IMG/VR virus record: IMGVR_UViG_3300017971_000082
Span: 1 to 50,081 of that record
DNA: 50,081 nt
Source of the DNA: a virus
Strand: one strand, 5' to 3'
In this document: positions 40,734-50,081 of the stretch, piece by piece
Position numbering within the stretch: the stretch's first letter is position 1
Layout: each line of letters opens with the position of its first letter
Notes under the pieces: generated by a model
Told to the model about the DNA's origin: nothing
The model's input: only the letters and a program-made list of their open reading frames with translations
Database searches by the model: none
Program-made: the position numbers and the translations under genes

Positions 40734-43700
40734 ATGACGCATGAGCCCCCCTACCAGGACCACCCGATCCTTCCAGGTCGGGGAGGACTCGACACGGAGA
40801 CCGATGCGGCACTGATCGACGCAACGCGGTCTCCCGACCTGGAGAACATTCACTTCTCCAAGCAGGCCATCGAGGGGGCTTTCGGCAGCCGCAAGCTGCA
40901 CCGTTACCTGCCACGCCTGGCGGGCGTGCGCTCTCTCCCGAGACCCATCGTGCGGGTCGCCGCCCAGGCCAGGATCGATCAGGTCCCGCACAGCGTGATC
41001 CCGTATGTGGCCGAGCAGCAGCTGGCTGCGACGGATGACATGCAGATCGACGTGTCCTTCCGCCTGAACGGGAGCTACCCGTACACCCTCACCGGCCGGG
41101 ACCAGACCGAAGATTCTGTCTCGACGCCTCCTAAGAGCGGGAAGATCAATGCTCCGGCCGGTGGGGAATTTCAATTCCAGCCTCTCGCTCAGCGTGGTGG
41201 GACCGACATCGAGGAGCTGATCTGGGTTCTTGGGCTCGCGATCATCCGGCCCGAGGGTTACAAGACCGCCAGCGGCACGCCAGACACGGCGGTCGATGCT
41301 TCTCAGAAGGATGTGATCTTCCCGGTCTTCTACTGGTGGAGCGAGGCCGACCGGCGGATGAAGTTCGCGGCAGCGAACACCTACCTGGTCCCGGGCTTCG
41401 ATTACCACCTGAGCCTGCAGATCGGAAAGCAGACGACCGGAACCTCGGCCTGGTACCTGACCGGGCCTGGCGGCGAGACGGTGGCTCTCGGGGAAGTGCC
41501 GGTCGGAGATGGCGCCACGTTGCTCCCCCTGATGGACGACATCTCGCGCGACCGCAAGAACGCGATCTACCTGTGCCGTCCGATGATGCGCGACACGGGG
41601 GTGTGGCCGGACGCGCCGCTGTTCCGTGGGCACTACGGGGTGACGGCCCAGGCGTACACGTCGAATGCGCTGGCCGAGGATGACGTGCAGATCAACGATC
41701 TCGCGCTTCCGGGTGTCGGGGCTAACTCTTACGTCCACTACTACCTGCGCGTGAACGACCCGGGGAACGCGAACGATGGGGAGATCCGGCGCATCACGAC
41801 CTACAACGGGTCGAACTCGGTCAAGATCGGCGCAGACATGCCGAACCCTGCGGCGATGGTGGGGGCAACGGTGGATGTCATCCCGCCGATGGAGTGTTGC
41901 CCGCAGGATGTGGTCCTTTCGGAGCTTCGGCTGTGGAACACCCATCTCACCCAGGCTCAGATTCAGTCGCTCGCGGGGTGGAGGTTCGGTACTGACCTGA
42001 CTTCCGCTGAGCCCTTCAAGAATCTGGGGGGCTCTGTGCTGGGGGATGACGCGAAGTACCTGATCGGGTACTGGCCGCTCTCGGAGGACGGCGGGACGCT
42101 GCTGGAGGATCTGGGGCCGCGCAAGAACAACGGCTGGATGAGCGGCTCGGTGAAGCACCGCTCGGCGCGAGACGGCACGGTGAGCCTGGACGGGGATCGG
42201 GTCTCGATCCAGATGGACCTGGGCGAGGACATCGAGCGTCACCCCGCGCTGAGCTTCAATCTGGGCGAGGACGGCTACCGGCTGCACTACCGGCTCACGT
42301 ACCAACTGTGCCGGGACATCGTGAACCGGGCGGTCTGGGCGATCCAGGTGCTGAACGCTGGCACGGACACGGACACGGTGACGGTCCAGGACGGGGCGGG
42401 CGGCTCGGAGACCTTCGAGATCGACGACACGGGGGCGGTGACACCTGGCAACGTCGCGGTAGACATCCTGGGGCCGCCGGCCTCGCTGAACGCCGAGGAG
42501 ACCGCGAGCCGGCTGAAGACAGCGATCGACTCTGCGATCGGCGGCACGCTGGGATCTCATCTCTCGACGGAGGTTTCGGGCTCGGTGGTCTACGTCTACT
42601 CGAACGACGTGGACTTCCCCTTCCCGGCGATCGCCTTCAGCGAGACAGGCTCGACCTTCTCGGTGCGTGAGGCGCCCGAGCGGGGCTACTACGAGACGAT
42701 CCACGACTTCGACAACCCCAAGGGCACGACGCCCGAGCCGATCCTGAGCCTGCGCTGGACGAAGGTGAACGGGAACCGCTGGCTCTACTTCCTCTGGCAC
42801 AACGGGGTCGCGACCTACATCGTGCCCGTGGATCGGACCTTCGCCTTCCCGGTGATCGGTCAGCGTGTGAACGCGCTGTTCGGGATCCACAAGGGGACGG
42901 GCTCTGCGAACGATCACCGCTTCTACTACTTCGTGAGCAACGGGGCGGATGCGGTCCAGGGCTGGTCCGAGACCGTGAACCTGGCGACGGACGTGCTGCC
43001 TGGGACATTTGCTGTCCCGGACTCCGACAAGAGCCGCCTCAGCATCGGGGCTTCGATCGTCGGCGAGCCCACGATGGGGAGTGGCCAGAAGAACGCCTGC
43101 CTAATGCGGGTCTGGGAATTCTGGGTGGGCTTCCGTCCATTTATGAACCTGGTCGGGAGCCCGACACTGATCCGGTTCCCAGCAATCGACCCCTGGACGA
43201 CGCTGGACCGCGTTCTCGCTCCGGCCGACGTGATGCCCGTGATCGCCGCCGATGCGTCCACGGTGGCCCTGGAACAGGGCTCGACGGTCTTCTCACCGAC
43301 ATCGGGCCAGAACTTCAGCACGAGGCTCGACTCGTACCCCACGAAGTACCTGCTGCTCTTCCCGGGCGTGCCGACTCTGCACCTGGAAGAGGATCGCTCT
43401 CAGCGAACCGAGGTGCGCCTGGCTGCGGTCGATGCCATGACACTCGCGGTAGGGACTTTCGCATCCCCCTGGGACCGGGGGACTCTTGCCAGCGCGGAAG
43501 CCCGGGTGGCCGCTTACCTCTGGGGGACGGACTTCGAGGCGGCCACCCCCTTCTTCCGGATCCAGACCGCGCTCGGCCAGGACGTGATCGATCCCGAGAC
43601 GCCGGAGCCCGGGTACGGCTACGAGCCCGAGGAGATCAACCTGTCCTCGATCCCGCCGGACGGGGAGGATTGGGCGCTGACCGAGCTGTACCAGGACAAG

Positions 43701-44708
43701 GGAGCCCTGGCGTACACGTCCTCGGAGCCTGGGCGCTGGATGGTGGCGATCGTGCCGTCCTCGGTGGGCGTGCCTCAGGAGCTGTTCCAGCCGGCCTGGG
43801 CGGATGGCCTGGTGGTGGGCGTCGAGCGCGTGCGGGGCCTGGGCCAGCTGGAGCTTCCGAGCGGCCAGCGGGACATCGTGGCCGGGGTCGGCGGCGGTCT
43901 CTACCTGATTGACGATCGCTGGGTGCGCGACCACCCTGTACCGAGCGCGACCGATCGGTACTCGGTGAGGCTTCGGAACAGGTCTCCGCACGAGGCTGAG
44001 CTGCTCGAAGAGCTGCTCGAAGAGCGGCTACGTGAGAGCTGGCGCAACCGGCCCCATTACGGAGAGGGGATCCAGCTGCCCGACAGCGGATCCATCCGGG
44101 TGGCGCTACCGCGCACGGGCGCCGGCACCGAATTTTACCTCTTTAAGATCCGGGTCAAGCTGAACGACGTGGCTGGCAAGCGGACGCTCGGCTCGCGAGT
44201 CGGGATGAAGCTCCGCACGCCCGGGCGAGACCTGGTGGAACTTCAGAACTGGTGGTGGTACCTCGAAGACGGCTGCCCGGTGTTTCGCATCGACAACTTC
44301 GATGACTTCTACCAGGTGAAGCTGGGCTCCTCGGAGCTGGACCTGGTGAGGGACAACCTGGTGCTCGGGAAGTGGGTCGAGATCTGGTGCGAGATCGAGA
44401 TCGATTGGGGCGCGGTGGCCTTCGGCACGCCGGCCTTCTACTTCGAGGGGCGCCGCTTCGAGAACACGCTCATCACGGGGACGCTCACGCCGGACGAGAT
44501 CCCGACCCACGATCAGCCGACCGGGGACTGGCTTCTGAGATCCTCTTCATCCTGGCTCGGGGTCTACGGGAACGATGATCCCTACGTGACGGGAAGCTGG
44601 GCGAACCCGAACATGGTCTCGTTCCGATACGGCATCGGGGGCCAGCTCTCGAAGTTCCGCATGGAGTCCAACACAAACTCAGAGCCGCCGGTTCCACCTC
44701 ACATCTGA
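40734..44708 (+). CDS. Giant tail protein with LamG-like domains (1324 aa)
   Basis: Start ATG 40734 lies 1 base after the previous stop. Around residues 385-460 is a concanavalin/LamG-like segment with the signature ELRLWNTHLTQAQIQSLAG and YLIGYWPLSED. A shared TxxNL module follows at about residues 545-640 (NVAVDILGPPASLNAEETASRL). A second LamG-like strand set lies near 720-810 (RVWEFWVGF) and a third beta domain near 1130-1260. The repeat ELLEELLEERLRE at about 1090 is a short coil. Such domains bind carbohydrate; likely a tail or receptor-contact protein, inferred. Confidence 0.65.
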   Translation: MTHEPPYQDHPILPGRGGLDTETDAALIDATRSPDLENIHFSKQAIEGAFGSRKLHRYLPRLAGVRSLPRPIVRVAAQARIDQVPHSVIPYVAEQQLAATDDMQIDVSFRLNGSYPYTLTGRDQTEDSVSTPPKSGKINAPAGGEFQFQPLAQRGGTDIEELIWVLGLAIIRPEGYKTASGTPDTAVDASQKDVIFPVFYWWSEADRRMKFAAANTYLVPGFDYHLSLQIGKQTTGTSAWYLTGPGGETVALGEVPVGDGATLLPLMDDISRDRKNAIYLCRPMMRDTGVWPDAPLFRGHYGVTAQAYTSNALAEDDVQINDLALPGVGANSYVHYYLRVNDPGNANDGEIRRITTYNGSNSVKIGADMPNPAAMVGATVDVIPPMECCPQDVVLSELRLWNTHLTQAQIQSLAGWRFGTDLTSAEPFKNLGGSVLGDDAKYLIGYWPLSEDGGTLLEDLGPRKNNGWMSGSVKHRSARDGTVSLDGDRVSIQMDLGEDIERHPALSFNLGEDGYRLHYRLTYQLCRDIVNRAVWAIQVLNAGTDTDTVTVQDGAGGSETFEIDDTGAVTPGNVAVDILGPPASLNAEETASRLKTAIDSAIGGTLGSHLSTEVSGSVVYVYSNDVDFPFPAIAFSETGSTFSVREAPERGYYETIHDFDNPKGTTPEPILSLRWTKVNGNRWLYFLWHNGVATYIVPVDRTFAFPVIGQRVNALFGIHKGTGSANDHRFYYFVSNGADAVQGWSETVNLATDVLPGTFAVPDSDKSRLSIGASIVGEPTMGSGQKNACLMRVWEFWVGFRPFMNLVGSPTLIRFPAIDPWTTLDRVLAPADVMPVIAADASTVALEQGSTVFSPTSGQNFSTRLDSYPTKYLLLFPGVPTLHLEEDRSQRTEVRLAAVDAMTLAVGTFASPWDRGTLASAEARVAAYLWGTDFEAATPFFRIQTALGQDVIDPETPEPGYGYEPEEINLSSIPPDGEDWALTELYQDKGALAYTSSEPGRWMVAIVPSSVGVPQELFQPAWADGLVVGVERVRGLGQLELPSGQRDIVAGVGGGLYLIDDRWVRDHPVPSATDRYSVRLRNRSPHEAELLEELLEERLRESWRNRPHYGEGIQLPDSGSIRVALPRTGAGTEFYLFKIRVKLNDVAGKRTLGSRVGMKLRTPGRDLVELQNWWWYLEDGCPVFRIDNFDDFYQVKLGSSELDLVRDNLVLGKWVEIWCEIEIDWGAVAFGTPAFYFEGRRFENTLITGTLTPDEIPTHDQPTGDWLLRSSSSWLGVYGNDDPYVTGSWANPNMVSFRYGIGGQLSKFRMESNTNSEPPVPPHI

Positions 44709-44710
44709 TC

Positions 44711-47700
44711 ATGGCGACCACGATCATCATCGACGTTCCGCTGGACGAGGGCAAAGACGCCCTGCTCAGCGCGACATCCGACCTGGGGACTCCGGGCTCC
44801 CCGGTGCTGCGGGCGTCTCGTCCGATCTCCATCCACCACGGCATGGGGAAGGGCGAGCGGAACTGGCAGTTCGCGAATTTCCGCAATCGACTCTACGTCA
44901 CCAACAACGAGAGTCGGCCCAGGGTGTGGGACGGGGACGTAGCCTCCAAGTCGTCCCTGTCTCCACCTAGCGGTACGATGCGCACCAGCGTCGAGCGGAA
45001 GAAGGTGCGGGTCAGTGACGAGGGAGCGGCATACCCGGATGTGATCTTCGGACCCGTCGCTCCAGCCGGCAGCGGAGTATGCCGTCTGACATCTGCCGGG
45101 GCACCGTTCGAGCAGATAACGGTCCTCGATTCGTGCTGGACGCCCACAGCATCGGATGTTGGCAAGATCATCGTCATCCCGACATGCCGCGTCTTTGGAG
45201 ACCTTGGGGCTCCAGTGACAGATGGTCCTAGCTACATCGGACAGATCAAGGACGTGCAGTCGGCAACGGTCTTCACGGTGGATCCGCCCTATGATGGGAC
45301 CGTGCAGTCTCCTCCCGTTGCGACCGATGTGGTCTTCATGGTCTTCGATGCCGAAGACATCGACGATATCGCAGAGAGTACGCCATACGGCGATCGGAGG
45401 CTTATACCATCCGGCGCGAATGAGCCCTGGGATACCGCGTCAGATGGAGACTGGAATTGCTCTCCAGGAAAGTCGAACAAGTACAGCCTGGGCTTCGCTG
45501 GATCACACGGGCTTGTCGTCGATGGCATCCAGTTCAAGGATCTATCGGACGAAGAGCTGAAGATCGGCCCGGACACGGTGATCGATTTCAAGTGCTACCT
45601 GCGCGCCGAGCGTCTTGAGACGGGGCTCGGTGGCAGGATCACACTCTGGGAGCGGCGGAACGATCCGGACACTGGCTCATGGGAGCTTGCGATCGTCGAG
45701 AACGGGAAGGTCCGCTTCCGGTTCTACGACACGAAGAAGGAGGACTGGCGGTCGATCCAGACCTGCGGTCGCGTGCTCACGACGGGCGAATGGTACTACT
45801 TCCGCTTTCGCTACAAGTACAAGCGCAGCGGCGGGTGGGAGCCGGACGATCGCTGGATGCAGCGGCAATCAACGTCGCCACCGATCCTTGGGCGCTACCG
45901 AGACAGTCTTGCTGCGTGGGCTTGCGAGGGGAAAAACCCTGCAGATCCGCTCCTCGTCGTTCCAGGGTGCCACAACTCGTTCGACCTGAACCAGGGGCTG
46001 AGCGATGCGAACATGCGCGTCAACAAGTCGCACAACCCAGAAGGAACAGCATATCTGAAGTCGAGCCCGTGGATCGGTCCAAGGTACGGGTCGAATAGGT
46101 TCTACTGGCCAGTCGGCTGGCAAGACCAGCCGTCCGTTGCGTACAACCTCCGGTTCGACTCGACTGCAGCAGGGAACGCAGCCGGGCCTGATGTCGGACA
46201 TCAGATCTTCGCCTGCACGATGCGGCTTGCTGGGAACAACGGACCGAATATCACGCTTCCGAGATGGTTCTCGCGCAATCGTGACATCGGGATCCCGACC
46301 CAGGCGGTCGATGGGGAGATCTGCGATAACGACATCGGCGGAACAGGTACGAACTACTACCCCGCTGCCGATCGTGCCGCTGGCCACCTTGCTGCAGGTA
46401 TTCAGAGAGGCGCCGAGCGCGCTGTCCTCTGCTACGTCTATGGAAGGGATGGCCAGGCAGAAAGGTTCGCGAGCCAAAGGATCCTCGCTGTTCGCGACAT
46501 CGACAACTACGACATCGGGAACTCTGACAATGCAGACGTTGGATCGGAAAGCTGCCAGCTGTACCTGACGGATGACCCTGCGCTTGGAGCGGATGGCCTG
46601 GGCACGATCAATATCACGACCTTCCCGGCCGATTACGTCGTGGCATTCTGCCTACCGAATGGAGAGAACCACTCGGAAAACGCGACCGGGAACAAGACAC
46701 CTCTGCCGACCCTGATGGTGCAGGGAGAGAACCCTGTCGGGTCCGATGATAGCCCGGACGATGCCGATGCTCCGATCCGGATGTTCGGCTCCGCTGGATC
46801 CGACAAGCCCGAGAACGCAGCCCTGGGCTTCGATGGTCAGTTCGACGATGTGGGCTTCAAGGTGTCCGAGGTTTCCGCGATCTCGAATACCGACGAGTAC
46901 ACCCCGGACATGATGATGCCGGACCCGCTATTCTCCGGTCCGGTGGACACGCGCATTTTCTCGCTGCCTCCCCTGCAGTTCGATACGAGCGCCACATCCC
47001 AGCCGTTCCCGCAGGACGACTACGACATCATCCCCGCAGGATCAGGAGCCGGTGATCCGGACTGGTGCTCCAGGCTGGACGAGCCGACGACAGGACCGGA
47101 CATCGACGCAGAGATCGGAGACATGGCGGCCTCTGTCGTGCAAGACGGCTACAAGGTCCCGAGGCGCGGAAAGCATCTGATGGCTGTGACCTTCTACGAT
47201 CCGGATCAGGACGTGGAGAGCCCGCCGAGCGAGATCGCCGAGCTGCTGGTCGAGGCCGAGGAGGGCGCAGACGGGACCCCGGACCCGATGGACGCCTCCT
47301 TTCGACTGGTGGCAGACATCGTTCCTCTGTGCGGCGACCGGGACCGGCCGAGGCTCTGGCGAAGGATCTACCAGTCTCTCGCCGGCGGGAGCGTGCTCTT
47401 CCTCTCGGCTGAGCTGAAGGACAACCGAACATCCCAGGTGGACGTGAACCCCTCTCTGACCTGGTTGCCGTTCCAGCCGACGCTGGACTGGCTCCGGGCG
47501 GAACCCCCGGTGTGCCGATCGATGATCGCGACCGAGGGCCGGATGATCTACGGGGGCTTGCGCGAGGCTCCCCAGGCGATCGCGTGGTCAGATGGGTTCA
47601 AGCCCTGGAGTGTGCTGCGGACGAGCCGGGAGGTGTGCGAGAGTCGCGATGGCTCCCCGGTGACCGCGCTAGGCTACCTGCTGGGGCGCACGTTCGTCTT

Positions 47701-48823
47701 CCAGCGGGATGCGACGTTCTCCCTGGACTTCGCCCTGGTGGGCGTCCGGGAAGCCGCCAGGCTGCGTAGGATCCAGAGCAACACCGGAGCGGTCGGCCCG
47801 ACTGCGGTGGTGGAGTTCGACGATGCCCTCTTCTTCCGTGCGGAGAAGGGGATCTACATGGTGGACACTTCGCTCCGGTCGGTCTACGTGAGCCCGATGA
47901 TGGAGGGGGCCTTCCGCGACCTGGATGCGGAGGCCCTCTCCTCCATCGCTGGGTGCTACGACCGCAGCCGAAACCAGGTGCTCTTCACGTCGCAGGAGTC
48001 GGCTCTCAGCTTCCCGAAGAGGATCTACACCTTCGAGGTGACGGACACGCCGTACTCCCGCCAGCAGATCCCGGTGGGCTCCCTGCTCTCGCACCAGGAG
48101 GGGATCACGGCCCTGCTCTCCGGGGACGACCCGGGAACGGAGCAGCAGCAGGTCTATGCCGGGACGATGCAGGGCTTCGTGACCAAGCTGGACCAGGAGG
48201 GAGCGATCCGATGCGGGGAGAGCGGGTTCGGGGATCAGACGGCCTCTGTGATCGGTGTTTCTGGGGCTCAGGTGGTGATCCAGAAGACCGGCAGCCTCTC
48301 TCTCGATCCAACCGGGGATGGCATCGTCGGAATGCCGGTGCTGTTCACGCGGGACACGACGCTCACCCTGGCGGACGGGACGACGGAGACGGTGGAGCGC
48401 CCGGTTGCCGAGGGAACAGTGGTCCGTGTGGAGACGGTCTCGGGGACGCAGGCCCGCCTGTACCTGGCGGAAGCGGCCAGCGGACTGGTTGCGACCGATG
48501 GGGTCTACCTGGGGGGCTGGGTTCGTAGGTGGCAGTCGAAGATCTTCGGGATGGAGAAGTTCGTTCGCACGCAGCGATCGCATCTCCTGGATCTGTTCTT
48601 CGACGAGGAGATCGGCGGCTACATCCAGCTGGCGATCTACCTGGACCGGGCCAGCACGCCGAACGACATCTCGCTGGTCGAGATGGACGACGGCGAGCGC
48701 CTGATGAGCACGCCGTACCGCTCGGTCTTCTTCCAGTTCGAGGTGTCCAGACACGGGCACCTGGTTCCGCTCCACATCCACCTGCTCGGTTACCGGGCTC
48801 TGCTGGAGACTCAGCATGGTTGA
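44711..48823 (+). CDS. Giant tail protein, nozzle-like with inserted LamG-like domain (1370 aa)
   Basis: N-terminal strand FRNRLYVTNNESRPRVWDGD (about 56-75) and the C-terminal series from about residue 780 (GRMIYGGLREAPQAIAWSDG, TFVFQRDATFSLDF, DALFFRAEKGIYMVDT) resemble beta-propeller blades of podovirus tail nozzle proteins, where each blade carries a W/F-x-D/S-G turn. Between them, about residues 230-750, is a region with a LamG-like domain (VIDFKCYLRAERLETGLGG, WYYFRFRYKYKR) whose codon use looks less biased than its neighbours. A tail tube/nozzle is inferred from these blades and from the position before the fibre. Confidence 0.6.
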   Translation: MATTIIIDVPLDEGKDALLSATSDLGTPGSPVLRASRPISIHHGMGKGERNWQFANFRNRLYVTNNESRPRVWDGDVASKSSLSPPSGTMRTSVERKKVRVSDEGAAYPDVIFGPVAPAGSGVCRLTSAGAPFEQITVLDSCWTPTASDVGKIIVIPTCRVFGDLGAPVTDGPSYIGQIKDVQSATVFTVDPPYDGTVQSPPVATDVVFMVFDAEDIDDIAESTPYGDRRLIPSGANEPWDTASDGDWNCSPGKSNKYSLGFAGSHGLVVDGIQFKDLSDEELKIGPDTVIDFKCYLRAERLETGLGGRITLWERRNDPDTGSWELAIVENGKVRFRFYDTKKEDWRSIQTCGRVLTTGEWYYFRFRYKYKRSGGWEPDDRWMQRQSTSPPILGRYRDSLAAWACEGKNPADPLLVVPGCHNSFDLNQGLSDANMRVNKSHNPEGTAYLKSSPWIGPRYGSNRFYWPVGWQDQPSVAYNLRFDSTAAGNAAGPDVGHQIFACTMRLAGNNGPNITLPRWFSRNRDIGIPTQAVDGEICDNDIGGTGTNYYPAADRAAGHLAAGIQRGAERAVLCYVYGRDGQAERFASQRILAVRDIDNYDIGNSDNADVGSESCQLYLTDDPALGADGLGTINITTFPADYVVAFCLPNGENHSENATGNKTPLPTLMVQGENPVGSDDSPDDADAPIRMFGSAGSDKPENAALGFDGQFDDVGFKVSEVSAISNTDEYTPDMMMPDPLFSGPVDTRIFSLPPLQFDTSATSQPFPQDDYDIIPAGSGAGDPDWCSRLDEPTTGPDIDAEIGDMAASVVQDGYKVPRRGKHLMAVTFYDPDQDVESPPSEIAELLVEAEEGADGTPDPMDASFRLVADIVPLCGDRDRPRLWRRIYQSLAGGSVLFLSAELKDNRTSQVDVNPSLTWLPFQPTLDWLRAEPPVCRSMIATEGRMIYGGLREAPQAIAWSDGFKPWSVLRTSREVCESRDGSPVTALGYLLGRTFVFQRDATFSLDFALVGVREAARLRRIQSNTGAVGPTAVVEFDDALFFRAEKGIYMVDTSLRSVYVSPMMEGAFRDLDAEALSSIAGCYDRSRNQVLFTSQESALSFPKRIYTFEVTDTPYSRQQIPVGSLLSHQEGITALLSGDDPGTEQQQVYAGTMQGFVTKLDQEGAIRCGESGFGDQTASVIGVSGAQVVIQKTGSLSLDPTGDGIVGMPVLFTRDTTLTLADGTTETVERPVAEGTVVRVETVSGTQARLYLAEAASGLVATDGVYLGGWVRRWQSKIFGMEKFVRTQRSHLLDLFFDEEIGGYIQLAIYLDRASTPNDISLVEMDDGERLMSTPYRSVFFQFEVSRHGHLVPLHIHLLGYRALLETQHG

Positions 48824-49007
48824 TGATGTGGGTGGCGGCAGAGCACCGATCTACAACCCTGGCGTGGAATCGGATCGGCAGCGAGAGGCGATTGAAGCCC
48901 TGGACGCAAAGATTCAGGGTGAGATTGATGATCTGCGAAAGAGCCTTTCTACCGATTCGACCCAAGACGAGATCGACTGGCTCCTGTGGATGAGGCGATT
49001 CGCATGA
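48816..49007 (+). CDS. Small 63-aa protein
   Basis: ATG 48816 overlaps the tail protein end by 8 bases. Acidic/helical (REAIEALDAKIQGEIDDLRK) with a Trp-rich C-terminus (EIDWLLWMRRFA). No known motif. The stop overlaps the next start as ATGA. Possible tail-assembly helper. Confidence 0.5.
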   Translation: MVDDVGGGRAPIYNPGVESDRQREAIEALDAKIQGEIDDLRKSLSTDSTQDEIDWLLWMRRFA

Positions 49008-49348
49008 GACGCATGGTCATCGCTCAGCTGAGCCGCCTGAAGAACGAGAACCCGATGACGGTACCCGACACATGGGAGAAGGTCCATCTCGTCCCAAGCG
49101 ACTCAAGAGTTCTATGGGATGAGGTGGAGCTGCTCGTCGGGAGTTCCAGCTCGACTACCAACTACTACGTCGAGCTGAGGATCAACAGCTCCACGACCCC
49201 TATGCGAATGGAGGTGATCAGGAACGAGGGGTATCACCGCGTCCTGGCACAAGCTGTGTTCTTCCCAGGAGACACGATCGAGATCAAGGCCGATGTGGCT
49301 GGGCATCTCGTCGCGCATGGTCACGTCCAGAGAGCACTGAGAGAGTAG
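49004..49348 (+). CDS. Unknown 114-aa beta-rich protein
   Basis: Start ATG 49004 overlaps the preceding stop (ATGA); an ATG six codons upstream in the same frame is a less likely alternative. Beta strands rich in Ser/Thr (EVELLVGSSSSTTNYYVELR, TTPMRMEVIRN) suggest a small jelly-roll or sandwich. It sits directly before the fibre gene and may be a fibre-attachment or hub component. No family recognised. Confidence 0.55.
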   Translation: MRRMVIAQLSRLKNENPMTVPDTWEKVHLVPSDSRVLWDEVELLVGSSSSTTNYYVELRINSSTTPMRMEVIRNEGYHRVLAQAVFFPGDTIEIKADVAGHLVAHGHVQRALRE

Positions 49349-49349
49349 T

Positions 49350-50081
49350 ATGTGGAAGCGCCAACCAGGGCCATTGCAGCTCAGGCGGGCCGTTCCTGGC
49401 ATGGATCTTCCGCCAGGCGGTTCGGCATACTCGGTTTTGAGAAAGGCTTCCGATGCGGACTACGATGCCGAGTGGAAAGATCTCCACCTGAACACTGACG
49501 GGACGAACCTGCTCGTTCATTCTGGCATCTCGCTCGGCGACACCCCCGAGTTCCGTGTCTACGGCTGGGAGGTAACCGATGCCAAGCGCTACTTCTCCAT
49601 CGCGGTAGGCAGCGCCGGCCCGGAGACGGTCGAGTTCACGCTGGACGGGGTGCGGGCGGGGCTGATTGACTATGCAACGTATTCGTATTCCTTTGGCGAA
49701 AACGCCCTCAACTCGAACACGGGTCAGCGCAACAACGCCTTCGGGTATCAGGCCCTCTACTCGAACACGACGGCATTCTACAACAGCGCATTTGGGTATC
49801 AGGCCCTCTACTTCAACACGGGCGCGTCCAACAGCGCATTCGGGCATGCTGCCCTCCGCTCGAACACCACGGGCGAGTACAACAACGCCTTCGGTCATTA
49901 CGCCCTCTACTCGAACACTACGGCATCCTACAATAACGCCTTCGGGTATTACGCCCTCTTCTCGAACGATACGGGTCAATACAACAGCGCCTTTGGGTAT
50001 GCTGCCCTCCGCTCAAACACTACGGCCTCGTCCAACAGCGCATTCGGTCATTTGGCGCTCTACTCGAACACCACGGGCGCG
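49350..50081 (+). CDS. Tail fibre/adhesin with 17-aa repeats, N-terminal part (continues at 1-1181)
   Basis: N-terminal part of a protein of about 597 aa whose frame runs off the window end and continues at base 120 after the circular join. The start ATG lies 1 base after the preceding stop. Residues 1 to about 105 form a non-repetitive head that probably attaches to the tail. From about 49677 begin repeats of the type N-(N/S)-A-F-G-(Y/H)-x-A-L-x-S-N-T-(T)-(G/A)-x-x, 17 residues or 51 bp each; seven full copies lie in this part. Repeats of this kind resemble trimeric, YadA-head-like beta-roll stalks found in phage fibres and bacterial adhesins. Receptor binding is inferred from that resemblance and from the position after the tail proteins. 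Confidence 0.7.
   Translation, partial: MWKRQPGPLQLRRAVPGMDLPPGGSAYSVLRKASDADYDAEWKDLHLNTDGTNLLVHSGISLGDTPEFRVYGWEVTDAKRYFSIAVGSAGPETVEFTLDGVRAGLIDYATYSYSFGENALNSNTGQRNNAFGYQALYSNTTAFYNSAFGYQALYFNTGASNSAFGHAALRSNTTGEYNNAFGHYALYSNTTASYNNAFGYYALFSNDTGQYNSAFGYAALRSNTTASSNSAFGHLALYSNTTGA
49677..50081 (+). repeat. 51-bp tandem repeat array in fibre gene (continues 1-850)
   Basis: Near-identical 51-bp units encode a 17-residue repeat with core AFG(Y/H)xALxSNTT. About 23 units exist in the whole circular gene, counting the degenerate first (SFG) and last. Because copies are so similar, the number of units could change by recombination or slippage, and the assembly may have collapsed or expanded them. 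Confidence 0.85.

Overview
The window is the genome of a tailed double-stranded DNA phage, almost certainly uncultured, with GC-rich, strongly GC3-biased codon use. The first 119 bases (1-119) are identical to the last 119 (49963-50081), and the tail-fibre reading frame continues across the join. The sequence is therefore best read as a closed circle of about 49,962 bp, cut open inside a repeat array. The gene set (two-part large terminase, portal, scaffold-like protein, HK97-type capsid protein, connector-like adaptor, very large internal-virion-like proteins, no tape measure or sheath) suggests a podovirus-like virion. The host cannot be named; Shine-Dalgarno sites are of the ordinary bacterial AAGGAG type.

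There are two opposed transcription blocks. The rightward (late) block starts at 23805 and runs through the end of the window into 1-12228. In order it holds a PC4-like ssDNA-binding protein, a possible small terminase, terL as two ORFs (ATPase and nuclease) around a 305-bp insert with its own small ORF and a perfect hairpin, a small membrane protein, portal, scaffold-like protein, major capsid protein, a series of beta-rich structural proteins, an adaptor, two giant tail proteins of 1324 and 1370 aa, a tail fibre with about 23 copies of a 17-residue repeat, a glycine-zipper protein, an 886-aa protein and a 2342-aa protein.

The leftward (probably early) block runs from 23765 down to 12209. 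It encodes a recombination set (Rad52-like annealing protein, Cas4/RecB-like nuclease with four Fe-S-type cysteines, small PD-(D/E)XK-like protein), a DUF932-like protein, an XRE-type regulator, a lipoprotein candidate and many small unknown proteins, five of which carry paired CxxC motifs. A 749-bp non-coding stretch (19916-20664) splits this block. It contains tandem 13-14-bp repeats, two copies of a 13-mer, a DnaA-box-like site, strong hairpins and three TGACA motifs at exactly 11-bp spacing next to AT-rich DNA, and is the best candidate for a replication origin or control hub.

I recognise no DNA polymerase, helicase, primase, RNA polymerase, integrase, tRNA or endolysin. The phage therefore probably relies on host replication and transcription, with its own annealing/nuclease system. 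The most unusual points are the interrupted terminase, the origin-like region, a shared leader motif (GGAGATGAGCC) before many leftward genes, and a beta module repeated across at least four structural proteins.
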